Below are positions 37,438-49,575 of a stretch of DNA of 64,000 nt, piece after piece. Location of the stretch: assembly GCF_030695035.1 (NCBI RefSeq), contig NZ_JAUYTT010000001.1:1-64000 (forward strand), given 5' to 3'. The stretch comes from Frigidibacter sp. GTDB taxonomy: Bacteria > Pseudomonadota > Alphaproteobacteria > Rhodobacterales > Rhodobacteraceae. Position numbers and translations under genes: made by a program. Position 1 is the first letter of the stretch. Every line of letters starts with the position of its first letter. The notes beneath the pieces are model-generated. The model was not told the origin of the DNA. It ran no database searches and saw nothing but the letters and a program-made list of their open reading frames with translations.

Positions 37438-37577
37438 TGACGCTGCGGCAGGCAGAGCCCCTGCGCCCATTGCCAGCTTGGCGAAATGCCGGGGGTGGCG
37501 TAGAACAGCGGTATCATGCAACCTCGGCTTGTGCTCCCCCTCCGCCAATCCGCCTTGCGTCGTGGCGCGGCTGCGCC

Positions 37578-39100
37578 ATGAACCAACCCGTATGGTCCGC
37601 TATTCCCCCCGACACCGGCAAGGCCGACCCGGCCCGCCTTGCGCTGCTGGGCCATGATCTGCGCGCCGCCGTGTCGGATGTGCTGGGCGGGCTGCGCCTG
37701 ATCGACCATGCCGAGATCGACCCCGCCACCGTTCTGCAACTGGAGCGTGTGCGCGCCGCCGGTGAAGTGCTTGCCCGGCTGCTGGAGGAAAGCCTTGCGG
37801 CGATGCTGGGCGAAGAGCAGATCGACGGCCCGCAGATCGCCAATGTGCAGATGTCGCGCTTCCTTTATGACATCGAGGTGCGCTGGTCCGGCCGCGCCCG
37901 CGAAAAGGGCCTCGGCTTCCATATCGCGGTGGAGCCCGGCGTGCCCACGGTGCTGGCGCTGGACCGGATCGCGCTGGAACGGGTGCTGGCGAACATCCTG
38001 TCGAATGCCATCAAATACACCGATGCTGGCACCGTGCGGATGCATGTCGGGCTAACCGAGGATCGCGGGCTGCGCCTGTCGGTGCATGATGAAGGCCCCG
38101 GCTTCTCGGCCGAGGCGATGGGGCGGCTCTTTCAGTTTGCGGGAAGGCCCGAGGGCACCGACAAGCCCGGGCATGGGCTTGGCCTGCACATCTCGCAGGA
38201 CATGGCGCACCGGCTGGGCGGGAGTGTCTCTGTCCACAACCGCCCGGGCGGCGGCGCCGATGTGGTGTTCGAACTGCCAGCCAGCGCCTGGCATCTGGCC
38301 ACCCCCGGCGTGCGCGAGGATCTGCCCGACCTCAGCCGTGTCAAGGTGCTGCTGGCCGAGGACAATATCACCAACCAGACCATCATCAGCCACATGCTGG
38401 CGGCGATGGGCGCCGAGTTCGAGCTGGCGGCCGACGGGGTCGAGGCGCTGCATTGGCTGGAGCGGGAAGAGTTCGACCTGGCGCTGATCGATATCGAGAT
38501 GCCGCGCCTGTCGGGCATCGACGTGATCCGCGCCCTGCGCGCGGCGGGCGGGGCGCAGTCGCGGATGCCGGTGCTGGCGGTCACCGCCTATGTGCTGCGC
38601 GCCAACCGCGACGCGATCTATGCCGCGGGCGCCGATGGCATCTTGGCGAAGCCGCTGCCGGGGATCGAGAGCTTCGGGCTCGCCATCGCCGCCGCGCTGG
38701 CGCGGGCCGAGGCGCATACCGTCCTCGACGCCGTGCCGCCTGAGGAAACGGTGGAGCTGAACCTGGCCCGGTTCGAGCATCTGATGGAAATCGCCGGCCC
38801 CGACAATTCCGGCGAGCTGCTGGACCGGCTGCATTCCGACCTGCGCAAGACCGAACGCGGGTTGATCGCCGCGCTGTCCGATACCGACCGCGCCGCGATC
38901 CGGGCGGAAACCCATGTGCTGATCTCGCTGGCCGGCGCGGTGGGGGCCGAACGGCTGCAGGCGCTGGCCGAGACCGTCAACGCCGCCGCCCATCGGCGCG
39001 AGGATGGGCCGATGAAGACGCTGGCCGCCGAGATGCTGGCCCAGATCGACCGGCTGATCGGCTTCGTGCGGCGCGAGATCGACCGCCGCGGGGCACCCGG

Positions 39101-39104
<4 letters not shown>
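37578..39104 (+). CDS. Soluble hybrid histidine kinase with receiver and Hpt-like domains
   Basis: This 508-residue protein lacks membrane helices and any recognisable sensor domain. The phospho-accepting His26 lies in LLGHDLRAAVSDVLGGL. The ATPase domain follows with N-box NILSNAIKYTDAG, VHDEGPGF and GHGLGLHIS. A receiver domain occupies ~253-370 (LLAEDNITNQ, ALIDIEMPRLSG with the Asp, AVTAY). The last ~110 residues look like an Hpt domain, with ETHVLISLAGAVGA in place of the usual AHxLKGSAxxxG, so His is kept but Lys is not. It overlaps the sigma-54 regulator by four bases, forming a phosphorelay pair. Confidence 0.88.
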
Positions 39105-40576
<1,472 letters not shown>

Positions 40577-40580
40577 CGGA

Positions 40581-43250
40581 TCAGTCCCTCTGCAACCCCA
40601 GCCGGATCTGCTTTTCGGTCTCGATCAGCGCAAAGAAGGCCACGCCCACCGCGACGATCAGCATCCCGTCCGCCAGCGGCACCGCCACCGTGCCGAAGAC
40701 GCGCTGCATCAGCGGGATGTAGGTGATGGCGAACTGCGCCGCCGTCACCCCCAGCACCGTCGCCCAGATCACCTTGGTGCCCCGCGCCGCCGCCCAGGTC
40801 AGCGAGGTGCCATGCAGGTTGCGCACGAAGAACAGATGGAAGATCTCCAGCACCACCAGCGTGTTCATCGCCATCGTCTGCGCCAGCGCCAGCGGATAGC
40901 CGCGGTCCATCGCATAGGCAAAGATGCCGAACACCGCCGCCAGGAACAGCGCCGAGACCAGCACCACATGCCAGACCAGCGCCCCCGACAGGATCGGCGC
41001 GTTGCGCTGCCGGGGCGGGCGGCGCATGGTGCCGGGCTCTGTCGGCTCGAAGGCCAGCGCGAGGCCAAGGGTGATCCCGGTGATCAGGTTGATCCACAGG
41101 ATCTGCACCGCCGTCACCGGCATTGCCAGGCCCAGCAGCAGCGCCACGATCACCGTCAGCGACTCGCCGCCATTCGTGGGCAGCGTCCAGCTGATCACCT
41201 TCTTGATGTTGTCATAGACCGTCCGCCCCTCGCGCACCGCCGCGGCGATGCTGGCGAAATTGTCATCGGCCAGCACGAGGTCGGCCGCCTCTTTTGCCGC
41301 CTCCGACCCCTTGAGCCCCATGGCAATACCGGCATCTGCGCGTTTCAGCGCGGGCGCGTCGTTCACCCCGTCGCCGGTCATCGCCACGCTTTGCCCCTGC
41401 GCCTGCAGCGCCATCACCAGACGCAGCTTGTGCTCGGGGCTGGTGCGGGCAAACACGTCGGTCTCGCGCACCGCGGCGCCCAGCGCGGCATCATCCAGCG
41501 CCTCCAGATCGGTGCCGGTCAGCACGCGGGTGGAGTTTTCCAGCCCGATCATCCGGGCGATGGCGGCGGCGGTGCCGGCATGATCGCCGGTGATCATCTT
41601 GACGCGGATCCCCGCGGCGCGGCATTCAGCCACCGCCGCAATCGCCTCGGGCCGCGGCGGGTCGATCAGGCCGACAAGGCCCAGCAGCGTCAGGCCGCCC
41701 TCGATCTGATGCTCGTCGATCTTGTCAGCTGACGGAGTGCAAACCGCCAGCGCCAGCATCCGCTGGCCCTGTGCCGCAATCTCCTCGGCCACCGCGTGCC
41801 AGCGCGCGCGGTCAATCGGCTCCGGCCCCTCGGGCCCCGACTGGTCGCGGCACATGTTCAGCACCCGTTCCGGCGCGCCCTTCACATGGACCAGCGCCGT
41901 GCCGTCCGCGCCACGGTTCAGCACCGCCATGAAGCGATGGCGCGAGTCGAACGGGATCGCATCCAGCCGCGGCCAGCCGGCCGCCGCCTCGGGCAGGACC
42001 TTGCCGGCAAAGGCCAGCAAGGCGCCCTCCATCGGGTCGCCCTCGACGCCCCAGATCCCAGCCTTGCAATGCAGTTCCGCATCGTTGCACAGCGCCGCCG
42101 CCCGCGCGAGATCGCCCAGCCGCCCGCCCGCAGGCGTGATCGCGCCATCGGGGGCATAGCCCTCGCCCGCCACAGCATAGCGCCCGCCGGGCACCACAAC
42201 CGTCGCCACCGTCATCTCATTGCGGGTCAGCGTGCCGGTCTTGTCGGTGCAGATCACCGACACCGCGCCTATGGCCTCGATGGCCGGCAGCCGCCGCACG
42301 ATGGCATGCCGCCGCGCCATCGCCTGCACGCCGATGGCCAGCGTGATGGTCATCACCGCCGGCAACCCCTCGGGGATCGCCGCCACCGCCATGCCGACCA
42401 CGATCATGAACAGATCGGCAAAGTCGCGGTGCTGCACGAAGGTGCCAAAGGCCAGCAGCAGGCCAGAGATCAGCAGGATCAGCAGGCTCAGCCAGCGCGC
42501 GAAATGGTCCATCTGCCGGACCAGCGGCGTGGTCAGGGTTTCGACCCCCGCCAGCAACCCGCCGATGCGGCCGATTTCCGTGGCAGCCCCGGTAGAGGTG
42601 ACGATCCCGCGCCCGGTGCCCTTGGTCACCAGCGTGCCCGAATACGCCATGCCCCGGCGGTCGCCCAGCGGCGCATCCACCGCCACTGCATCGGTGCCCT
42701 TGTCTACCGGCACCGATTCCCCGGTCAGCATCGCCTCTTGCAGGGCAAGGCCGCGCGCCTCGATCAGCCGCAGATCGGCCGGCACCTTGTCCCCCGCCTC
42801 CAGCAGCACCACGTCGCCCGGCACCAGAGCCTCGCCGGCGACAGTCAGCCGCCGGCCGCCGCGCAGAACGGCGGCATGGGGGGCCAGCATCTGCCGGATC
42901 GCGCCCATCGCTTGCTCGGCCCGGCCCTCCTGCACCACGCCGATCACCGCATTGGCGAGCACCACCGCCAGGATCACCCCGGCATCGACGTAATGGCCAA
43001 GGCCGATGGTCAGCGCCGCGGCGGCCAGCAGCACATAGATCAACACATTGTGGAACTGCACCAGAAACCGCATCAGCAGCCCGCGCTGCGGCGCTTCCGG
43101 CAGCCGGTTCGGCCCGAACTGCGCCAGCCGCGCCTCGGCCTCAGCCTCGGTCAGCCCCGCGGCATCGGCCTGAAGATGCCCCAGCACCTCGTCGGTCTGG
43201 GTGGCATGGGGGTCGGTCGGGAGGGTGGTGAGGGGGGCCATGTCCGGCAT
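40581..43250 (-). CDS. Cation-transporting P-type ATPase (type II, Ca2+/Na+-like)
   Basis: This inner-membrane pump of about 889 residues has the cation ATPase N-terminal domain (DEVLGHLQADAAGLTEAEA), the actuator motif LTGES, AAIPEGLPAVMTITLA in the fourth helix, phosphorylation site Asp336 in ICTDKTGTLTRNEM, MITGDHAGTA, TGDGVNDAPALK and the C-terminal six-helix domain. PEGLP and the lack of CPC or N-terminal metal-binding domains exclude heavy-metal pumps and point to Ca2+, Na+ or Mn2+. The start at 43250 (MPDMAPLTTL) is chosen; MAPL at 43241 is possible. It is convergent with the regulator gene. Confidence 0.92.
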   Translation of the reverse strand: MPDMAPLTTLPTDPHATQTDEVLGHLQADAAGLTEAEAEARLAQFGPNRLPEAPQRGLLMRFLVQFHNVLIYVLLAAAALTIGLGHYVDAGVILAVVLANAVIGVVQEGRAEQAMGAIRQMLAPHAAVLRGGRRLTVAGEALVPGDVVLLEAGDKVPADLRLIEARGLALQEAMLTGESVPVDKGTDAVAVDAPLGDRRGMAYSGTLVTKGTGRGIVTSTGAATEIGRIGGLLAGVETLTTPLVRQMDHFARWLSLLILLISGLLLAFGTFVQHRDFADLFMIVVGMAVAAIPEGLPAVMTITLAIGVQAMARRHAIVRRLPAIEAIGAVSVICTDKTGTLTRNEMTVATVVVPGGRYAVAGEGYAPDGAITPAGGRLGDLARAAALCNDAELHCKAGIWGVEGDPMEGALLAFAGKVLPEAAAGWPRLDAIPFDSRHRFMAVLNRGADGTALVHVKGAPERVLNMCRDQSGPEGPEPIDRARWHAVAEEIAAQGQRMLALAVCTPSADKIDEHQIEGGLTLLGLVGLIDPPRPEAIAAVAECRAAGIRVKMITGDHAGTAAAIARMIGLENSTRVLTGTDLEALDDAALGAAVRETDVFARTSPEHKLRLVMALQAQGQSVAMTGDGVNDAPALKRADAGIAMGLKGSEAAKEAADLVLADDNFASIAAAVREGRTVYDNIKKVISWTLPTNGGESLTVIVALLLGLAMPVTAVQILWINLITGITLGLALAFEPTEPGTMRRPPRQRNAPILSGALVWHVVLVSALFLAAVFGIFAYAMDRGYPLALAQTMAMNTLVVLEIFHLFFVRNLHGTSLTWAAARGTKVIWATVLGVTAAQFAITYIPLMQRVFGTVAVPLADGMLIVAVGVAFFALIETEKQIRLGLQRD

Positions 43251-43347
43251 CGGCGATATCCTTGTCGGGTGAGGGCGCGCACAGGCTGAAGGCTTCCGCT
43301 GCAAGGTTCAACCCTTGGCAGGGCGTACCCGACGTTTTGCCGCGGCC

Positions 43348-44118
43348 TTACACGAACTGCTCGCGCGTCAACCGCTCTTCCAGCCCATGCCCCGGGTCGA
43401 ACAGGATCTTGTGGCGCACCTTCGGTTCCGACCGGATCTCGACCCACAGCACGTCCCGCACCGAATGGCGGCTGTCGGCATCGGCCATCACCGGGCGCTT
43501 CGCCGTCTCCAGCACATCAAACCGCACCACCGCCGATTTGGGCAAGATAGCCCCGCGCCAGCGCCGCGGCCGGAACGCCGCCATCGCCGTCAGCGCCAGC
43601 ACGTCCGAGCCAATGGGCAGGATCGGTCCATGCGCCGAATAGTTGTAGGCGGTGGACCCGGCGGGCGTGGACAGCAGCGCGCCATCGCAGACCAGCTCTT
43701 CCATCCGCATCTTGCCATCGACGCTGACCCGCAGCTTGGCCGCCTGCGGGCCGGCACGCAGCAGCGCCACCTCGTTGATCGCCAGCGCCTGATGCACCTG
43801 CCCGGCAGCATCCCCGGCACGCATCGACAGCGGGTTGATCACTTCCTGCTCGGCCGCGGCCAGCCGCTCCGGCAGATCCTCGACATCATATTCGTTCATC
43901 AGGAAACCGATGGTGCCGCAGTTCATCCCGTAAACCGGCGCCGCCATGTCCTGCGTCGCGTGCAGCGTCTGCAGCATGAACCCGTCGCCGCCCAGCGCCA
44001 CGATCACCTCGGCCTCCTCCAGCGCGCGCTGGCCGTAGAGGCCCACCATCCGGGCCAGCGCCTGCTGCGCGGCCTCGCTGTCCGACGCGGCAAAGGCGAT
44101 GCGCTGCGGCCTGTCCAT
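43348..44118 (-). CDS. nadK: NAD kinase
   Basis: This enzyme phosphorylates NAD+ to NADP+. The 256-residue protein, short as usual in alphaproteobacteria, has the [11 protein letters not shown] motif with Asp45, the central [13 protein letters not shown], and [19 protein letters not shown] in the C-terminal beta domain. It is divergent from glyA, with 220 bases of shared upstream DNA. Confidence 0.95.
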   Translation of the reverse strand: MDRPQRIAFAASDSEAAQQALARMVGLYGQRALEEAEVIVALGGDGFMLQTLHATQDMAAPVYGMNCGTIGFLMNEYDVEDLPERLAAAEQEVINPLSMRAGDAAGQVHQALAINEVALLRAGPQAAKLRVSVDGKMRMEELVCDGALLSTPAGSTAYNYSAHGPILPIGSDVLALTAMAAFRPRRWRGAILPKSAVVRFDVLETAKRPVMADADSRHSVRDVLWVEIRSEPKVRHKILFDPGHGLEERLTREQFV

Positions 44119-44338
44119 GCTGATCCTTCCCCCCGCCCCGGCTGTCCGCTGCGGCGTTTCCGAAAGTCTTCACCCGCGCGCATCGGAAACGCAAGGCCGC
44201 GCCCCGGGACGCTTGGGCCGCCTCTTGCGCCAACCCGCCGCCCCTGCGGCCCTTTGCGTCGCATTCTTGGCTTCCGGGGCGGCAGGTTTCGGGCTAAGAC
44301 ACAGCGCAATTGCGCATTGCATCAGGAGACGCCCCCCC

Positions 44339-45646
44339 ATGAATGCCCCAATGAATGCCCCGCAACGTGATGCCGGCTTCTTTACCGAAGACCTTGCCTC
44401 CCGCGACCCCGAGATCTTCGGCTCCATCACCCAGGAGCTTGGCCGCCAGCGCGACGAGATCGAGCTGATCGCGTCCGAGAACATCGTCAGCCTTGCGGTC
44501 ATGCAGGCCCAAGGCTCGGTGATGACCAACAAATATGCCGAGGGCTATCCGGGCAAGCGCTACTATGGCGGCTGCCAGTATGTCGACATCGCCGAGACGC
44601 TGGCCATCGAGCGCGCCAAGCAGCTGTTTGGCTGCGAATACGCCAACGTGCAGCCCAATTCCGGCAGCCAGATGAACCAGGCCGTGTTCCTGGCGCTGCT
44701 GCAACCCGGCGACACCTTCATGGGGCTGGACCTGAACTCGGGCGGCCACCTCACCCATGGCTCGCCGGTCAACATGTCGGGCAAGTGGTTCAACGTCGTC
44801 TCCTACGGCGTGCGCAAGCAGGACGAGATGCTGGACATGGACGCGGTGCGCGAGAGTGCGCTGGCCAGCAAGCCCAAGCTGATCATCGCCGGCGGCACCG
44901 CCTATAGCCGCAGCTGGGACTGGGCCGCCTTCCGCGCCATCGCGGATGAGGTCGGGGCCTACCTTATGGTGGACATGGCCCATATCGCCGGCCTCGTCGC
45001 CGGCGGCGCCCATGCCTCGCCGCTGCCCCACGCGCATGTGGTCACCACCACCACCCACAAATCGCTGCGCGGCCCGCGCGGCGGCATGATCCTGACCAAC
45101 GATGCCGACATCGCCAAGAAGATCAACTCCGCGGTCTTCCCCGGCCTGCAGGGCGGCCCGCTGATGCATGTGATCGCCGCCAAGGCGGTGGCGTTTGGCG
45201 AGGCGCTGCGGCCCGAGTTCAAGGCCTATGCCGCGCAGGTGGTGAAGAACGCCCAGGCGATGGCCGATCAGCTGATGAAGGGCGGGGTCAATATCGTGTC
45301 GGGCGGCACCGACAACCACCTGATGCTGGCCGACCTGCGCCCCAAGGGCGTGACCGGCAAGGCGACCGAGGCTGCCCTCGGCCGCGCCCACATCACCTGC
45401 AACAAGAACGGCGTGCCGTTTGACCCGGAAAAGCCCTTCGTGACCAGCGGCATCCGCCTCGGCACCCCTGCGGGGACCACCCGCGGCTTCGGCGAGACCG
45501 AGTTCCGCCAGATCGCCGACTGGATCGTCGAGGTTGTGGACGGGCTGGCGGCGAACGGTGAGGCTGGGAATGCCGAGGTGGAGGCGAAAGTCGCCGCGGA
45601 AGTGCAGGCGCTCTGCGCGCGGTTCCCGCTGTACCCGACGCTGTAA
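44339..45646 (+). CDS. glyA: Serine hydroxymethyltransferase
   Basis: This PLP enzyme interconverts serine and glycine while loading tetrahydrofolate with a one-carbon unit. The 435-residue protein has [53 protein letters not shown], and PLP-binding Lys241 in [14 protein letters not shown]. The ATG at 44339 follows CAGGAGA; a second in-frame Met four codons later (MNAPQRD) repeats the first ([11 protein letters not shown]) and could also serve as start. The downstream region holds the second copy of the structured repeat. Confidence 0.97.
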   Translation: MNAPMNAPQRDAGFFTEDLASRDPEIFGSITQELGRQRDEIELIASENIVSLAVMQAQGSVMTNKYAEGYPGKRYYGGCQYVDIAETLAIERAKQLFGCEYANVQPNSGSQMNQAVFLALLQPGDTFMGLDLNSGGHLTHGSPVNMSGKWFNVVSYGVRKQDEMLDMDAVRESALASKPKLIIAGGTAYSRSWDWAAFRAIADEVGAYLMVDMAHIAGLVAGGAHASPLPHAHVVTTTTHKSLRGPRGGMILTNDADIAKKINSAVFPGLQGGPLMHVIAAKAVAFGEALRPEFKAYAAQVVKNAQAMADQLMKGGVNIVSGGTDNHLMLADLRPKGVTGKATEAALGRAHITCNKNGVPFDPEKPFVTSGIRLGTPAGTTRGFGETEFRQIADWIVEVVDGLAANGEAGNAEVEAKVAAEVQALCARFPLYPTL

Positions 45647-45745
45647 GGGCGGGGGGGCGCGGCGCGGGGGCACCTGCCGCCGCTCCCTCTTCCCGGTGCG
45701 GGGCCGCAGGTCAGGCTGACTTGAGCCCCTGACCGCGCGCCTGCC

Positions 45746-45959
45746 TTGGCGAAGGCCATCGCCTTCGCCACGATGCGACCTCGCATTTCGCACCGGACGG
45801 GCCCCCAAAGGGCCCGGCCAGCGCCCGCCCCGCCCTCGGCGGGCGCTTCTCGCCCGCCAGGTCGGGCGCTGTCCTCAGTCGGTCTCATGCTGCCAGCGGC
45901 TCTGGGGGAGATGTCCCGCACGGGCGGGGGCGAGGCAGTGCCTCGCCTTTTTCCGCCCG
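45746..45959 (+). repeat. Multi-hairpin interspersed repeat, copy 2
   Basis: This is the second copy of the ~215-nt element at 31648-31862, in the same orientation. The hairpins are kept while loop and some stem bases differ: stem 2 is ATGCG/CGCAT here (45773-45786) against ATGCGCT/AGTGCAT in copy 1. The CCCGC/GCGGG stem is kept with a different loop. It lies 100 bases downstream of glyA. The remaining ~200 bases to the next gene (45960-46166) show no gene or site I can support. Confidence 0.85.
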
Positions 45960-46166
45960 ACATGAGCGGCCGGATTTTGCGAGGCGCTGCTTGTTGGCAG
46001 AGGGCAGGAATGCGGGACAAAGGTGCCGCGCGGCCCTTTCGGTCCCGCGTCGTGCCAATCGCTAACAGAACGACCATGTGATCGTCACAGGGCAACCTCA
46101 GGACTATTGCCAAGGGTGCGCCTCGGTCCAGGTCTGGTCGTCCCGCCGACTATGCCCCGACCTTTG

Positions 46167-46790
46167 TCAGCGCGAGGGACAGGGCCCCGAAGGTCGGCTA
46201 CCGTCCGTCACATCCAGACAAGCCGCTATGGTGCGCATTTCCTTTGCCAGAATATCAAATTCCTGCACACGACGTTCCATCGGGCGAGGAAAGTAGATGC
46301 GGGCCTGTAAAAGTATGTGCGGATCCATCGGGTATGATGCGTATAGGACACATAACGCCACCTTGTCCCCCGAAGATGTCAGGCCACACGTTGCAGAAAA
46401 TTCCGCTGGGCGGTCCGGCACTAGGTAGAAAATTCGTGCAGACTCCGGCGCAAGCAGCCACGCATCAAATCCCTCGAAGTTATAAAACTTGCTTCCATCG
46501 TAGGCCCTGCTGACATTACCTTCGGAGCCTGGCTCGTTCCAGGAGCGACTGGCGGGGACGGAAGTCGAGCGGATATGAAACACCACACCGTCAAAGATCG
46601 GGTCAGCCTCCAAAGCAGGCCGTAGCCAGTCGATATCAGAAACGGGTATGAAATCATCGTCTCGGCGAAGCTCAGAAGCCGCCATGCGAACATCGAACAG
46701 CCTCGAACCCAGCTGAACTATCGTGCCCGAATTTTCTCCGACCGCGGCCGAGCCAGTGAGGAGCAGTATTGAGGCTAAAATGGCCCTCAT
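46167..46790 (-). CDS. Hypothetical secreted protein
   Basis: This 207-residue protein begins with a signal sequence (MRAILASILLLTGSAAVGEN) and has no family I recognise. It contains two cysteines near residue 134-147 (SATCGLTSSGDKVALCVLY), which could form a disulfide in the periplasm. The codon usage is markedly less GC-rich than neighbours, suggesting recent acquisition. It sits between the structured repeat and a conserved small membrane protein gene, whose start lies upstream on the same strand side. Confidence 0.65.
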   Translation of the reverse strand: MRAILASILLLTGSAAVGENSGTIVQLGSRLFDVRMAASELRRDDDFIPVSDIDWLRPALEADPIFDGVVFHIRSTSVPASRSWNEPGSEGNVSRAYDGSKFYNFEGFDAWLLAPESARIFYLVPDRPAEFSATCGLTSSGDKVALCVLYASYPMDPHILLQARIYFPRPMERRVQEFDILAKEMRTIAACLDVTDGSRPSGPCPSR

Positions 46791-46792
46791 CC

Positions 46793-47164
46793 CTACAAAA
46801 ACCCCCGCCAGACCAGCACACCCACCACCAGCGCCGCCGTCACCACCAGCGCAAAGCCCGAGGCGGCGGCAAGGTCGAGCACATAGCCCCGCACCCGCGC
46901 CGTGCGCCCCAGCGGGTGCAGATAGCGCACGCAGGCGTCATAGGCCGCCGCCACCCGCGCATGATCCATCTGCACCAGCAGTTTCGGCACCTGCGCCTTC
47001 TCCGCCGCCGCCGCCAGCAGCTCCGCCTCGGCCCTGATCCGCCGCGGCAGCGCCCGCCCGCCGCGGCGCAGCTTCTCCGCCAGCCCGGCCCCGCGCATCC
47101 GCAGCCGCTCTTCCATCAGCGCCGCCACCCGGTCCGCCATCTGCTGCACGCTCACGCTGCCCAT
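46793..47164 (-). CDS. Small membrane-anchored protein of unknown function
   Basis: This protein of about 123 residues has a basic, helical N-terminal part (residues ~1-95) and one C-terminal membrane helix (SGFALVVTAALVVGVLVW) ending in WRGFL. The start MGSVSVQQMADRV at 47164 is supported by normal spacing from the divergent hydrolase. The sequence before it in the same frame is antisense to that gene. I do not recognise the family; the tail-anchored layout suggests a membrane-associated adaptor. Confidence 0.6.
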   Translation of the reverse strand: MGSVSVQQMADRVAALMEERLRMRGAGLAEKLRRGGRALPRRIRAEAELLAAAAEKAQVPKLLVQMDHARVAAAYDACVRYLHPLGRTARVRGYVLDLAAASGFALVVTAALVVGVLVWRGFL

Positions 47165-47248
47165 CACTATCCCTCTGCCCGCCGGCACCGACCCTAGCGC
47201 AGCCTTGTCCCGCTGGAAATCCCCGCCCGCCCGCGTTATCAAGGCCCC

Positions 47249-48010
47249 ATGCTGACCACCATCCTCCACGGCGCCCCGACGGCGCAGCCGCCCCTCCTCA
47301 TCGTGCACGGCCTCTTCGGCTCTGCCCGCAACTGGGGCGTCATCGCCCGCCGCCTGTCGGATGACCGGCAAGTGATCGCCGTCGACATGCGCAACCATGG
47401 CGACAGCCCCTGGACCGAGGCGCATGGCTACGAAGACCTCGCCCATGACCTTGCCACCGTGATCCGAGCGCATGGCGGCCGCGCCGACGTTCTGGGCCAT
47501 TCGATGGGCGGCAAGGCGGCGATGCAACTGGCGCTGACCGAACCCGCCCTCCTCCGCCGCCTGATCGTCGCCGACATCGCCCCCGTCGCCTATGGCCACA
47601 GCCAGTCGCATCTGGTGGAGGCGCTGCAGGCCCTGCCGCTGGCCGGGCTCACCAGCCGCGGCGAGGCCGATGACCAGCTCGCTGCCGCCATCCCAGATGA
47701 CGGCACCCGCGCCTTCCTGCTGCAATCGCTGGACCTGAAGGCCTCGCCCCCGCGCTGGAAGCTGAACCTGTCGCTGCTGAAGGATGAGATGGACCGCATC
47801 ACCGGCTGGCCCGGCACGGAAGGCCAGTTCGACGGCCCCACCCTGTTCCTCGCCGGGGCCAATTCCGACTATATCCAGCCCGAGCACCGCGAGATCATCA
47901 AACACCTCTTCCCGAACGCCAAACAGGCCAAGATCCCCGGCGCCGGCCATTGGCTGCACGCCGAAAAGCCGCGCGAGTTCGAAGCCGCGATCAGGGCCTT
48001 CCTCGCTTAA
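47249..48010 (+). CDS. Alpha/beta hydrolase (YbfF-like esterase)
   Basis: This 253-residue serine hydrolase has the oxyanion region VHGLFGSARNWG, DMRNHGDSPW, nucleophile Ser85 in GHSMGGKAAM, and the catalytic His in GAGHWLHAEKP near residue 231. The HGLFGS and DMRNHG motifs match the YbfF group of short-chain esterases and thioesterases. The substrate is unknown. Its 3' end overlaps the convergent glycosyltransferase by 20 bases. Confidence 0.9.
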   Translation: MLTTILHGAPTAQPPLLIVHGLFGSARNWGVIARRLSDDRQVIAVDMRNHGDSPWTEAHGYEDLAHDLATVIRAHGGRADVLGHSMGGKAAMQLALTEPALLRRLIVADIAPVAYGHSQSHLVEALQALPLAGLTSRGEADDQLAAAIPDDGTRAFLLQSLDLKASPPRWKLNLSLLKDEMDRITGWPGTEGQFDGPTLFLAGANSDYIQPEHREIIKHLFPNAKQAKIPGAGHWLHAEKPREFEAAIRAFLA

Positions 48011-48698
48011 CGCCATACTCCCGCGCCAGCCGCGCCGGATCGGCCCCCGCCAGATAGCGCGCCAGCAGCCACAGGTTCCGCGCCCCCCGCCGCAGCCAAC
48101 CCTCCGCCAGATACCGCGCCGCGGAGGTTTCCGCGACTGAAGCCAGCGGCGCCATCTGCCCCCTGAGCAAACGAGCCACTGCCACATCCTCCATCAACGG
48201 CAGCGCCGGATAGCCGCCCACGCGCGCCAGCAGAGCCGCCGGAACCAGCAACCCCTGATCGCCATACGGCAGCCCGAGCCGAGCACGCAGGTTCGCCCAA
48301 CCCGCCACGATCCGCCCGGGCACCCCGCCGCCGCGAAAGCGCAGCCGGAACCAGCCTGCCCGCCCCAGATCGCCTGCAGACGGTCCGGCCAGATGCGCCG
48401 ACACCGCGGCACTCCACCCCGGCGCCAGCCGCGTATCGGCATGCAGGATCAGCAGCCAGGCCCCGCCCGCCGCCGCCACCCCGCGCGCCACCTGCGCCCC
48501 GCGGCCCGGCGCACCGCTCACCACCACCGCCCCCGCCGCCTCGGCCAGCGCCAGCGTGCCATCGCCAGACCCGCCATCACTCACGATCAACTCGCGGATC
48601 AGCCCGGCCTGCAACCCCTCGGTCAGCGCCGCAAGGCACGGCCCCAGCTCTGCCGCCGCATTCAGCGTCGGGATCACGATGGAAATCGGCGCGCGCAT
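47991..48698 (-). CDS. Family 2 glycosyltransferase (TIGR04283-like)
   Basis: This 235-residue GT-A enzyme has the N-terminal SIVIPTLNAAAELGPCLAAL, LIVSDGGSGDGTLALA and LILHADTRLAPGW with the DxD-like metal site HAD. The closing region YGDQGLLVPAALLARVGGYP and LMEDVAVARLL carries the catalytic Glu/Asp. This pattern is typical of the TIGR04283 family, sometimes placed in arsenosugar synthesis. The start at 48698 (MRAPISIVIPTLN) matches family starts. Confidence 0.86.
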   Translation of the reverse strand: MRAPISIVIPTLNAAAELGPCLAALTEGLQAGLIRELIVSDGGSGDGTLALAEAAGAVVVSGAPGRGAQVARGVAAAGGAWLLILHADTRLAPGWSAAVSAHLAGPSAGDLGRAGWFRLRFRGGGVPGRIVAGWANLRARLGLPYGDQGLLVPAALLARVGGYPALPLMEDVAVARLLRGQMAPLASVAETSAARYLAEGWLRRGARNLWLLARYLAGADPARLAREYGVKRGRP

Positions 48699-48771
48699 CT
48701 GGCCCCCTCGCTGGTGGTTTCCCTTGAGCGAGGTGCTTATATGATCCGCAGACAGAACGGGAGAGCGGCAG

Positions 48772-49569
48772 ATGACCGAAGCAGCCCTGGCGACCCAAGC
48801 AGCCTCTGGCGAACGCGCCCCCGACCGGCGGGTGTTCCGCATCACCGGCGCCGACCGTGAAAGCTTCCTGCAAGGGCTGGTCAGCAATGACCTGCGCAAA
48901 CTGGCCGCTGGCCCGGTCTATGCCGCCTTCCTGACGGCGCAGGGCAAGTACCTGGCCGATTTCCTGCTGATCCCGGAACCCGACGCCATCCTGCTCGACA
49001 TCAAGGGGACCATCGCCGAGGCCTTCACGCGCCGCCTGTCGATGTACCGGCTGCGCGCCGATGTGCAGATCACCCCGACCGAGATCCATGTCTGGCGCGG
49101 CCTCGGCCCCGCCCCGGTCGCCGCGGTCCCCGACCCGCGCGACGCCAATCTCGGCTGGCGGCTCTACACCGCCGCCGAGGGCCCGGCCACGGCCGATCCC
49201 ATCGACTGGGACGCGATCCGCGTCGCCGCCTGCATCCCCGAAACCGGCGTGGAGCTGATCCCGGATGACACCTATATCCTCGAGGCCGGGTTCGAGCGGC
49301 TGAACGGCGTCGATTTCCGCAAGGGCTGCTATGTCGGGCAAGAGGTCACCGCGCGGATGAAGCACAAGACCGAGCTGCGCAAGGGCTTCCGCACCGTTCT
49401 GGTAGAGGGCAGCGCCCCGGTGGGGACCGAGCTTCTGGCGGATGGCAAACCGGCGGGGACGCTCTACACCCAGTCGGGCGGCAAGGGCATCGCCTTCCTG
49501 CGCTTCGACCGGGCGCAGGGCGAGATGCTGGCGGGGGATGCCCGCGTCACCCTCCCGCCTGCCGAATAG
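48772..49569 (+). CDS. ygfZ: Folate-binding protein YgfZ (GcvT-like, Fe-S/tRNA modification related)
   Basis: This 265-residue protein related to the glycine-cleavage T protein binds tetrahydrofolate and supports Fe-S enzymes such as MiaB. The signature KGCYVGQEVTARM with Cys186 is present, as are FRITGADRESFLQGLVSND at the N-terminus and the central ELIPDDTYILEAGF. GGGAGAG precedes the ATG. Length is slightly shorter than E. coli YgfZ, as usual in alphaproteobacteria. Confidence 0.92.
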   Translation: MTEAALATQAASGERAPDRRVFRITGADRESFLQGLVSNDLRKLAAGPVYAAFLTAQGKYLADFLLIPEPDAILLDIKGTIAEAFTRRLSMYRLRADVQITPTEIHVWRGLGPAPVAAVPDPRDANLGWRLYTAAEGPATADPIDWDAIRVAACIPETGVELIPDDTYILEAGFERLNGVDFRKGCYVGQEVTARMKHKTELRKGFRTVLVEGSAPVGTELLADGKPAGTLYTQSGGKGIAFLRFDRAQGEMLAGDARVTLPPAE

Positions 49570-49575
49570 GCCGCC

